NCBI RefSeq assembly: GCF_902459465.1
Contig: NW_022985699.1
Coordinates: forward strand, 62,001-126,000
DNA length: 64,000 nucleotides
Source: Asterias rubens
Lineage: Eukaryota > Echinodermata > Asteroidea > Forcipulatida > Asteriidae
Direction of reading: 5' to 3'
Positions within the stretch are counted from its first letter, which is position 1; every line of letters starts with the position of its first letter. Of this stretch, positions 44,977 through 56,900 are shown piece after piece. The position numbers and the translations under genes are program-made. The notes below the pieces were generated by a model that was not told the DNA's origin, did not search any database, and was given only the letters and a program-made list of their open reading frames with translations.

Positions 44977-47900
44977 ATGGACAATCACATTGAGAGCTAC
45001 AAGCCATCACAAAGCACCAAGTCCAATGACTCTAACCTGCTGAACGATGGGGCAACTCGTATTGTGCGTTCACGCACTGTGAGCTTCGTTAAGAACGAGA
45101 ATGGCGGGGAGATGGTCACAATCGACCTGGTCAACCAGCCAGAGGCTGAAGAGAGGACCGGCCAAACGGTCATGAATGACAGTGTAAGTTTTCCAAGTAT
45201 CAGGCCCGTATGCTTTCATTTTGAAATGGCAAGGGCACCAAGGCATTTATCCCTTGGTGGCACCCTATGAGGAAATTTTCAAGGGCACCAAGGCAATGCA
45301 AAGGGGGCATGGAGGCAATCGCCTTCGTTGCCTCCATGAAGTATCAGGCCTGCTGAAGTGTTATTCATTACTTGTGGGGTGTCGTGGCCGAGCGGATAAG
45401 ACCACCGAACTCGAGCTCTGGGCCAAACTTCATAAAGCCTGTAAGCATGAAAAATTGCTGGTAAACACAGAAAAATATTGCTTTCACCAGAATGTTTGTA
45501 AAAATCTGGTTCCCTGCAACATTTCCATGAATTTTACATTGTTGTAACTGGTGCCTCACTATTTTGTTGCTTATTAGCAAAGAAATTTACAAAGCAGCAT
45601 TTTTGCTAAGCAACATTTTCTGCTTTAAAACAGTTACAGCTTTATGAAATTGGGCCCTGGTGCTAAAAATGATCAACAAAGTGTTGGTTCGAGTCCCAGG
45701 TGTGACACTTGTGTCCTTGAAAGCAAGACACTTAAAACTATGATGCTTTGTCCTTTGGATGGGACGTAAAGCAGCCTGACGTAAAGCAGTTGGTCCCATG
45801 TGCTGTGTAACGCACGTAAAAGAACCTAATGCACTTATTGAAAAGAGAAGGGGTCCACCCCAGTGTTCCTGGCCTGTTTTGCTGCGTATTGCGTCACAGC
45901 ATATTGTAAACCATCACATGGTGCTATGTAAAAGGAGTTGTCTTCAAACAAAGCCCTCAAGAGTCTTCTTTCCCATACTGACAACTGGTGGCCGTGTGAT
46001 CTGTAATTTGGGGGTTTTACAACTGTTTTTTTAAAAGGGATTTAGACCGATTGCTAGCGACCGATCAGCGCATGAAAGAGTTGAACCGCCAGTGACGAGA
46101 GGCCAGTTTGAATCAAGTAGGCCCCCCATAGCCATGATAGCGGAGTATTTGCTGTTGATTTTGTTCAGACAATTTCTAAGACAATTTGTAATTGTCTGTC
46201 CGTTCGTTCTTGTCCCCGATTATTGTCTGTCCCCAGGCATCCCTACATAAGCCTCGGCTTCCAGATGATGCCTCCATACTCTATTTAAGGTTTTTCTAAG
46301 CCTCATTGAACAGCTTTTTTATTGGCTATTCCTTTAAAAAAAACCTTGTTTGTACTCTGTTTTCATGAAGTATGGAAATATGTTTGAATGAATGAATGAG
46401 AAGTTGACCTGTTGTCCTTTTTACATTTTTTCGTTACTCAGGACATCTATCTTGCCGCCACATACATCATCGACGCTGTTGAAACGCGTAACTACCAGTT
46501 CAACACCGATCCAGGGAGTTTAAGGTCAGTTGAATTTGAATTTTGATGATATTCCAGAAAACAGAACTACAACATTCGCCAAACCACTGGCCCAATTTCT
46601 CAGTTCAGTAGGCCCTACACATTGCAGCCAGGGTCCAACTTCATCAAGGCTGTAAGCATAAAAACGTCTTAAGCACAGACAAATCTTGCTTAGCAGAAAC
46701 AGGTTACCGGCCAACTTCCCATGAAGTTCATACTGTTGCCACTGGTGCCGCACTCAAATTTTGCTAAGCAAATAAATCTGCCGTGCAGCATTTTCCTGCT
46801 AAAAAGCTTCATAAAATTAGGCCCCCATTTTCTTGTTTTCATAGGGGGACTTTTAACAAATGACTTTAATTGTCACTTTTATTCATTTGTTTTGACTGTG
46901 GATGCCACATGATAAGGATCTTGGCTGAGGGTGAATGTGCCGGTAACCTCTCCATGGTAAACCCCTCTTCCAATTTTGTGTATTCTGTCGCTTTGACTGT
47001 GATCCGACATGTAATTGGAAACTTGTTTTGAAATTTTTGCATTTGTTGTGGTCTGCTTACTCTTGATATTTTGCTTGCAGATTTATGTATGAAATATATA
47101 TATGTTGATTGTAAAATGCTTTTATTTTATGTCTGATCTTGGCCCAAGGGTCAGTGTTGTAACCACGGTGGACGATTCTGCCCAGAACTAACAAATTCCG
47201 CCCCGACACAACACTCTGAGCAAAATACACTGAGCCACCCAGCACAGGTTTCTCCCAGATTGCACTTCAGCAATGGTGGCCTCTTATCTTAACATGAATA
47301 ATAATGTTGAACCGCTCAGCTTTGGTGGGCTGAATTTGAGGAGCCCACCACTAACATTGGTCTAGCTACAACACTGCCAAGGATGACTGTGCTGGTAACC
47401 TCAGCCAGATTCTAATTTGTGTATTTTGACATACATTTTGATTGTGGTTCTAATTGTAAACTTGTATATTTGCACTGTTGATTGTTAATTTTTTTAAATG
47501 TTCATGCCTGCATACTGTGTTGATATTTTGCTTGCAGATTTGTCTATGATATTCTGTATAGGATTCGAGGCATTGCATGGTGAGGTATCAATGTATTGGT
47601 TTGCGGTAACACCATGTGGACAGTTCTCTAAGAACAAACTCTACCTGGCAAGTAGATACACACGTGGTGTTACCGCAAACCAAATATATATGATATTCTG
47701 ATTGTAAAATGCTTTTTATTCTAATCATGACTCGAGTTTGAATGAGCTGCCGCTCCCCTGCTGTAATTTGTGTATTTTGACATTTTCATTGTGATTCTTT
47801 AGGCCCCTAGGTATTTGCACTACTGATATCTATTGTAATTGTACATGCCTGCATAGTGTGTTGATATTTTGCTTGCAGATATTCTGTATGAAATATATCT

Positions 47901-50900
47901 TGATTGTAAAAATGCTTTTAAGTTTGATCTTAGCCGAGGCAGGTGACTGTGCTGGTAACCTCTCCTCTCTTCAAATTTGTTTTTTTTTGGGTCATTTTTA
48001 TTGTGATTCTAATTGCAAACTTGTATTTGCACTGTTGATATTCATTTTAATTGTACACACCTGCGTACTGTGTTGATATTTTGCTTGCAGATGTTTGTGA
48101 TTCTCATTGCAAACTTGTATATTTTGCACTTTTGATATTTATTTATTTGAATTGTATGTCTGCATTGATATGTTGCTAGCAGATATTCTGTATAGAATAT
48201 TGATTGTAAAATGCTTTGAAGTCTGATCATGACCGGAGGTTGAATAAGTTGCCTCTCCCGCTCTTCATTTTGTGTATTTTGTCATTTTTATTGTGATTCT
48301 AATTTCAAACTTGTAGGCCCCTAGGTATTTGGACTTTTGATACTTATTTTAATTGTACGTGCCTGCATATTGTGTTGATATTTTGCTTGCAGATTTCTGT
48401 ATGAAAATGTTGTGTATAGTGTTGTTCAGTGCTTTATTTGTATTGTCACACTTTTATTGTCATGTTTGTACTTTTATGACTTTTCAGTATTGTGTTCTTG
48501 AACACCTTGTGTTTGAGGGAGCAAATACTTCATATCTGGTTTTTATTGCTGTTGTTATTGCTGACTTTTTTCTTGCATAATTTACTTCATCATATAATTT
48601 TCATTATTCCTGTTGTCACGCCTGCCTCCATCTTAGTCTTGTTGCAAATCGTTTTGCAAATAGGAACCAGACTATTTTGTTCTTCCAGCCTCGGTTTTGT
48701 AACATTAATATCAACTGGAGAAATTCACGATGGTGGCACTATGATAAAAGTCTATTGTGATAATCCTTTTAGTTAATTATTTTGTTTACTGTGTTGTCTT
48801 TTTGCAAAGCTATATTTGAAAAGGACTGTTCGTGTAGCTAACTGTTGTAATTTTATGTTCAAGATGGCGATTGTGCGTATTTACTGCACACCATCGGTGT
48901 TCACAAAATTTGATTGACATACTTCCGTGTTTTTGTTCCTCAGAAACTACCATCTGTATAATAACAGGTTCATGCAGTACGTCCTCTATTTCTTTGTGTT
49001 TGTGATACTCATGCTGGCCATATTTGAAGAGCCTGCAGTCAATGGTCTGAGCATGCCTTACTGGGTAAGTCATGCATTTCTGTTTTTTTATTTCTTTTTT
49101 TTTTAATCTAAAATTGAATAATTGAGCCTCAAGAAAACTTAAATGTCAATTAAAGGCAGTGGAAACTATTGGTAATTACTCAAAATAATTATTGGCATAA
49201 AACCTTTCTTGATTACGAGTAATGGGGAGAGGTTGATGGTATTAAACTTTGTGAGAAATGGCTTCCTCTGAAGTGACATAGTTTTCGAGAAAGAAGTTAT
49301 TTTCCACGAATTTGATTTTGAGACCTCAGATTTAGAACTTGAGGTCTCAAAATCAAGCATCTGAAAGCACACAACTTCATGTGACAAGGGTTTTTTTTTC
49401 TTTCATTATTATCTCGCAACTTCGATGACCGATTGAGCGGCAAATTTTCACAGGTATATTATTTTATACATATGTTGAGATACACCAACTGTGAAGGCTA
49501 GTCTTTGACAATTACCAATAGTGTCCACTGCCTTTAAGTTAATGACCAGGGACTAATTTCATAGCACTGCTTAGTAGTAAGCACATTTTCATGCTAACTA
49601 TGGCAGGGGGGTACCTCTACTGGACTTCTGGAGGCAAAATATATGGGTGTGTTAAAGTAATGGAACATTTGGTGTGGGGGCCCCCACACCCTCTGCAGCA
49701 AATCGGGCATGGTATAACTATATGACACACCAAAAACCTGGCCATAACCACTGATTATCAAAGTTGTTAAACTTGATCAATTAGTTGGGGCTTTGAGTTC
49801 TGTAATCAAATTTGTATTTTCATTCCTGACTCGTTTCTATCTATTGCACTTTAATTATTTGTATGCGTAGAGTACCCACGTTCTGGAGCTGGCCTGCTTG
49901 GCGTATTTCGTCTTTCGAATGCGTCATCATCGATCCTTCACACCGAGGAGAATATGGTGGACAGATGCTAAGAACATTATACTAGTCGTTGCTATCAGTG
50001 TAAGTACCTCCCTATGTTTGTTGTGTTTCTCATTTCTCAACCTAGCCTTGCTCAAGGCAGTCGGGAATATTCACTCTGAAGAAGGCCACCGCTGTAAAAA
50101 CCCGCCATGTAATCACATCGCACAACATGACGCCCCGTACACTATCCGCATGCGGAGGCCGTATTAAGTGTTGGCCTGACGGCCTCCGCATGCGAATATT
50201 TGGTACAAGTGCGGATGAATTGTGCACAAAACAGCGGGGGCTATGAGCGATTTGCCAGTGGATACGAGTGGGTTTACAACGGCGTCTTTTTCGGAGTGAA
50301 TAATGCGACTGCCTTGAGCAAGGCTATTCTCAACCGTGTTCTGTCCAATCACACACTAACTGTTAAAGGCGCTAGACACTATTGGTAACAACTCAAATTA
50401 ATTGTTAGCATAAAAACTTACTTGGTAACAAGCTATGGAGAGCTGTTGATGGTATAAAACATCTTGTGAGAAATGGCTCCCTCTCAAGTAACTTAGTTTT
50501 TGAGAAAAAGAAAATTTCTCACTCAAATATTAAAAGATTTCAGGCCTGAAGTCTTTTTTAGGCATCTGAAAGCACACAAATTTATTCAACAAGGGTGTTG
50601 TTTCTTTCTTTATTTTCATGCCACTTCCATGACCAATTGAGAACAAATTTTTGAAGTTTTTGGTATGCATATGTTGGGATACACTAAGTGACAATACTGG
50701 TCTTTGACAATCACCCAAAATTTGTTTTTGTTTGCAGGTGATGTGTGTGGATATGATACTAATGACCGTTCTAGTGGAGACTGGAGTGATTGAGAAACCC
50801 TTCCGCTGGTCCAGAATGCTCAGACCGCTCTTCCTCGTCAACTTCCCTGAGATGAGAGAGGTAAAGATTCAATTTGTCAAGTTTTTAAACAGGTTGTTGT

Positions 50901-53900
50901 TTAACCCTCCTACTAATTCCCTGAGATGAGAGAGGTAAAGATTCGATTTGTCAAGTTTTTAAACAGGTTGTTGTTTAACCCTCCTACTAATTCCCTGAGA
51001 TGAGAGAGGTAAAGATTCAATTTGTCAAGTTTTTAAACAGGTTATTGTTTAACCCTCCTACTAATTCCCTGAGATGAGAGAGGTAAAGATTCAGTTTGTC
51101 AAGTTTTTAAACAGGTTATTGTTTAACCCTCCGACTAATTCCCTGAGATGAGAGAGGTAAAGATTCAATTTGTCAAGTTTTTCAACAGGTTATTGTTTAA
51201 CCCTCCTACTGTTTGACCCTTCAATATTGTCCCCTTTGCTCATTATATATGATATTCCAGCCTGCAATACATGTTCAAAGTTGTCAAGTTTTTAAACAGG
51301 TTATTGTTAACCCTCCTACTGTTTGACCCTTCAATATTGTCCACTGTGCTTTTTAAATAGTGGATGAACTATGCCAGTCTGCAGTATGATACACTGTGGC
51401 AATGAAAAAAACAGTCAAGCCTCCAACCGTCCGACCATTTAATTTCATCCTCTTTGTTTTTGAATAAGGGAAATAAAAGTGCATGAAAGGTGCAGCTCCA
51501 GTGCACCTGGACTCTGCATTGAATTTCTATGTCTGTGTTGAGTGCTGAGTGGCTCCTTGCGAAAGTTTTAAACCTGTGCACTAAAGTTTAAAATTTGTGC
51601 ACATAAACGTTAAATTTGGACGCTCAGAACAATCATCTTATTAGTCCTTGTACGCACGTCACACGCGGGGACTGTGCTACGCTCACCATTTTGATGGTCA
51701 ATAGGTTTCTGTGTAAAGGCCACGTCGCCTAAAATGCGCACTTCACTGATTAACGCACAGTGACGTTGACCACAAAAATGGCGCCACGTCGCCTAAAATG
51801 CGCACTTCACTGATTAACACACACTGACATTGACCACCAAAATGGCACATCCAAGATTATTGATGATGGCGTCAGGTGAATTGGGTCAATTGGGGGGTTC
51901 TTTTTTTTTAACTGAATACAGTCAGGTCAAGTTTATCACTAACTGACTTCCAAAATTTTAATTCCGTCACAGCTTGAAATTTGACGCAGGTTATCTTACA
52001 TGTTTTATGGTCTTCATGTGATACAACAATTTAACATGCCAAGTGATAAACTACAAGGAAAACTGACTGGGTAAAGTTTAATGAAATTTTGGGATGAACA
52101 AAGAAAATTTTACCAGAAACTTCCTGTCATTTTTCAACTTGTTTCTTCTTCTAGATCCGGCGCTCATTCCGTAATATCCGCCACTCACTGAATGAGATTC
52201 TAACCGTTCTGATTCTTCTGTTCTTAATTCTCTTCTTGTTTGCTCTTCTTGGCCGGGAACTCTTCTCCGATGAGTAAGTAGAACTAAATTGGTAATTGTT
52301 TGTTCTCATCCTTATACTGTGGCTGTGCTGAGATGTAGAACAATGAGCTACTCCAGTAGCTTTTTCCCTCGTACTTCATCTCTTTGGAACTCCTTGCCTG
52401 GTGCATGTTTCCCTTCATCCTATAGATGATCTTCCATCTTTTAAAGGCAGTGGACACTATTGGTAATTGTCAAAGACTAGCCTTCACAGTTGATGTATCT
52501 CAACATATACATAAAATAACAAACCTGTGAAATTTTGAGCTCAATCGGTCATCAAAGTTGCGAGATAATAATGAAAGAAGAAAACACCCTTGTCACACGA
52601 AGTTGGGTGCATTTAGATGGTTGATTTTGAGACCTCAAGTTCTAAACTTGAGGTCTCAAAATCAAATTCGTGGAAAATTACTTCCTTCTCCAAAACTATG
52701 GTACTTCAGAGGGAGCCGTTTCTCACAATGTTTTATACCACCAACCTCTCCCCATTACTTATCACCAAGAAAGGTTTTATGCTAATAATTATTTTGAGTA
52801 ATTACCAATAGTGTCCACTGCCTTTAAGAGGAATATCAATTCCTACCTTCAGCTCCTCCTTCTTCCTTGTAGCCCTTTACCTAGATTGGCTTTAAGCCTT
52901 GTTTTGGGCGAACTTTTTTTTTTTTTAAACATGGTTGAAAATGAATTACTGATAGTTCAAACCTGAAGATATTACTTGTGTCTTTCTTATAACTAAACTT
53001 CAATAGCAATTATCAGTGTAACTACTGTATTGTTTTTCATGATGAAGCAGTCTGGCACTTAAAACTTGAGGCCTTGTTTTTAGAGTGTGCTTTCAAATCC
53101 CGCTTATGACAAGAAAGTTAACAACAAACACGTTTCTTAAACCTTAACCCTCCCAAGTTCTAGTCATGAAGTTGTAGGATTGTACATTAGATGATTGAGA
53201 GCGAAATAACAATTTGCACTACGCAATTCACAGTCAACCCTTCTACTGTTTGACCAGTTAATATTATCTACTGTGGGGGCGTTACAACTAAACAACTTTG
53301 AGGTGTATTTTAAAGTGAAATGTTTTACATAGTAGTTTTTTTTCCTTTTGTAGCGACCTGAAAGAAGTTCTATCATCGGAGCCTTACTTTGCACACTACA
53401 TTGAAAATATCTGGGAACTGTATATCCTTGTGACTACGGCCAACAGTCCTGACGTCATGTAAGTAGACAGACATGAACTCTGCCTAATTTCATAGAGCTG
53501 CTTAAGCAGAAAATACTGCTTTAAAAGTCTCTGCTAAGCATGATAACAGCCACAAGTTGTACATTGTTGAAGTGGGCACAACTTGGTTAGTGCGTATGGG
53601 TTTGGTTGGGTTAGGTTGGGTTTTACTGGCTTGGCTTGGATGGGGTTTGGTGAAGTTAGGATGGGTTTGCACAGTTGGGCCACCATAGGGCCTATACAAT
53701 CTGCAGTCAAATAGTTTTGAAGGATTGCTCAACTTAGAAATATAAAGTTACCCACCACCTCCTTTGACTGAACTAACCTAAGATCTAACCTGTGCCTTGT
53801 TTATTTTGTAGGATGTCAGTGTATGACCGGAATAGATTCTGCTGGGTTGAAGTGGGTACAACTGGGTTAGTGTGTATGGGTTTGGTTGGGTTTGGTTGGG

Positions 53901-56900
53901 TCAGGTTGGGTTTTATTGGCTTTGCTTGGATTGGGTTTGGTGTAGTTAGGATGGGTTTGCACAGTTGGGCCACAGATGGTTTTAAAGAGTCGGGCAACTC
54001 AGAAATAGATAACACCATGTTAAGTACCAACCTTCTTTGAACTAAACTAAGATCTAACCTATGTCTTCTTTACTTTGGTAGGATGTCAGGGTACGACCAG
54101 AATAGATTCTGCTGGGTTGAAGTGGGTACAACTGGGTTAGTGTGTATGGGTTTGGTTGGGTTAGGTTAGGTTAAGTTGGGTTAGGTTGGGTTTAATTGGC
54201 TTGGCTTGGGTTTGGTGTGTAGGATGGGTTTGCACAGATAGGCCACCATGCTTAATCAAAGCAGTTAAATGGTTTTGAAGGGTTGGGCAACTCAGAAATA
54301 GATAACACCATGGTTAGTACCAACCTTCTTTGAACTTACCTAAGATCTGACCTATGACCTTATATACTTTGTAGGATGCCAGCCTATGACTGGAATAGTT
54401 TCTACATAGTATTCTTTGTGATCTTCGTCTTGCTGTGTAATTACATCTTTATGAGTATCTTCCTTGCTGTTATATACAAGAACTACCGAAAACATCTCAA
54501 GGTAATTAAACTTTTGTTTGAAACTTTTTTTTTTTTCTTTTCTTTTAAAGGCAGTGGACACTATTGGTAATTACTCGAAATAATTATTCACATAAAACCT
54601 TACTTCGTAGGGAGTAATGGGGAGAGTTTGATAGTATAAAACATTGTGAGAAGCGGCTCCCTCTGAAGTAACATAGTTTTCCACGAATTTGATGTCGAGA
54701 CCTCGGACTTAGATTTTGAGGTCTCGAAATCAAACATCTGAAAGCACACAACTTCATGCGACAAGGGTGTGTTTTTCTTTCATCATTATCTTGCAACTTC
54801 GAAGACCAACTGAGCTCAAATTTTCACAGGTTTGTTATTTTATGCATATGTTGAGATACACAAATTGAGAAGACTGGTCTTTGACAATTACCAATAGTGA
54901 CCAGAGTCGTTAAATGTTTTCTTTAAAATTTGTATCACAATTAACTGATTTTAAGGACACACGTATCACGACTGGGACTAGTAGAACCCACACTCTACTG
55001 ATCAGAAATTCCAGAGCTTGAGTCCAGTGTGCTTGACCGCTCAACCACGCCATGTGACAAATAATAATATCAGATTTTCGCTGCACAGAACGAAGTTCAG
55101 ACCTCAGTGTTTCTGAAAAGAAGGAAGCTCGCCAAGGCGTGGGACATCCTGAAAGTCACAGTTGACAGCAAGTTTGTGCTGACGTGGGAGCGATGGAGAG
55201 CAGTGATGAAGTTTGTCATTCCAAAACACAGTGACATGCAAGTACATCTGCTGTGGAAGGTTCTTGATAACGATGACAATGGATCAGTTGGTGAGAGACA
55301 TTGAATGTTTTTATTGGGTTGTAGTGGGTTGAAGTGGGCACAACTGAGTGGGTGCAGGTGGGGTGGGGAGGGTTGGGTTGGGTTGGGTTGGGCTTTGTTT
55401 TGGGTTGGGCTTGGCTGGGTTATAATGTGTTGGGTTTTGGTGGTGTTGGGTTTGGTTTGGTTTGGTTTGCATTGGTTTGGGTTGGGTGTAGTTGGGTTTG
55501 GGTGGGTTGGGTTGTGTAGTATGGTTGAGTTTGGCTGGGTTTGGGTTGCACTGGTTTGGGTGGGTTGGGTTTGGATTGTATTAGTTTGGGTTGGGTTGCA
55601 CTTGGTTGGTTTGTTTTTGTTTTTGTATGTTCATGCTTATGATATTTTCTTCCTCACTCTTAAGTCTAGCAAATCCCTCTTCGATTGAGTGCATTATGTT
55701 TATGGATCCTAATGCTTTATCCCTCAGCCAAATGGGAGTTCCTACGCATTGTAGATCTCCTCAGTGTTAAGCTCTCGACCATCAACCAAAGCATGCCATT
55801 CTTCCAGAAGTATATGGCCACATGCTACAACTCTACACTCAGCGAATTCATCTGCAAATATGTCAAACATAGGTAAGTAGTTCAACCCATTTCTGTCTAA
55901 CTTCAAGTTTACACTTCATCTCAAGGAATCTTCGATCAAGTTCCATGCTTGTCCTCATTGAACTATAGTCTTGACACTCCTGCAGTGATAGGTATTTTTC
56001 TTCAGCTGCGCCACGCATCTGGAACTCTCTACCACTTAATCTTAGATCTTGTCTTTGTACCACAAAATTCAAACCTCTTCTCAAAACCGATCTTATTGTC
56101 ATGTTTGAATGTGTTGTGTTTTACGGTATACATTTACCTATAGTCGAGTTCCGGAGCCCAATCAGTACAAAGTGACACGATGTTGACTTGCTGATGGCTG
56201 GATTCGGACTATCACCAGCAGGGCTACACAAGGCTGCCTCGCTAGCGGTCACGCCCTAGTGGTTTATTACGTAACTGATAATAATGTCAATTCACTACAA
56301 ATGTTTTGTTCATATTTCCTCTGATGTGTCATTCGTTCAGATACTTCCGCTTCTTCTTTGACTTTGTGATCATGATCAATGCGTTTCTGATCATCGTCAA
56401 GGTTGATGAAGCAGAGTGGTACTTCTTGGGCATCTTCATGTTTGAGATCCTGATCAAGATGTACGTCTATGGTTTCTACAAGTACTTCAAAAGCGCTTGG
56501 AATGTGTAAGTAATCCTGCAGTGTTGCAGTACTCATACTACTCGATTACTACTCGGGTGGTACCTGAGTATCAAATAGTACTTGAGTACTATTCGGGTAC
56601 TACTCAGATAGTACTCAATTACTACTCCAGTAGTACTCAAATACTCTTTGTGTACTACTCGGGTACTACTGGAGTATTCAATATTTTTTGCTTATATTTT
56701 TTAATGGTGTATTTTTCTTAAACTACTTACTACATGTATGTAATTTTGTTATGCCGTTTTTAATGTTATGCGCCCTCAAACAGGCTGGTCCTGGAGAGAG
56801 CACAATACAAAACCAATGAATTATTATCATTATTATTACATATTTTTTCTCTTGTAGATTTGACTTTGTAATTATCACTGTAGCCTTTGTAATCAGCGCC

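Noticed and set aside
53792-54040. 82-residue plus-strand open frame beginning with an exon-like peptide
   Set aside because: It starts on a decayed copy of channel exon 8 and continues as translated GGTT repeats. It is a pseudo-exon, not a gene.
55305-55615. Interstitial telomere sequence
   Set aside because: The tract is GGGTTGG/GGTTTGG, not TTAGGG, and lies inside an intron.
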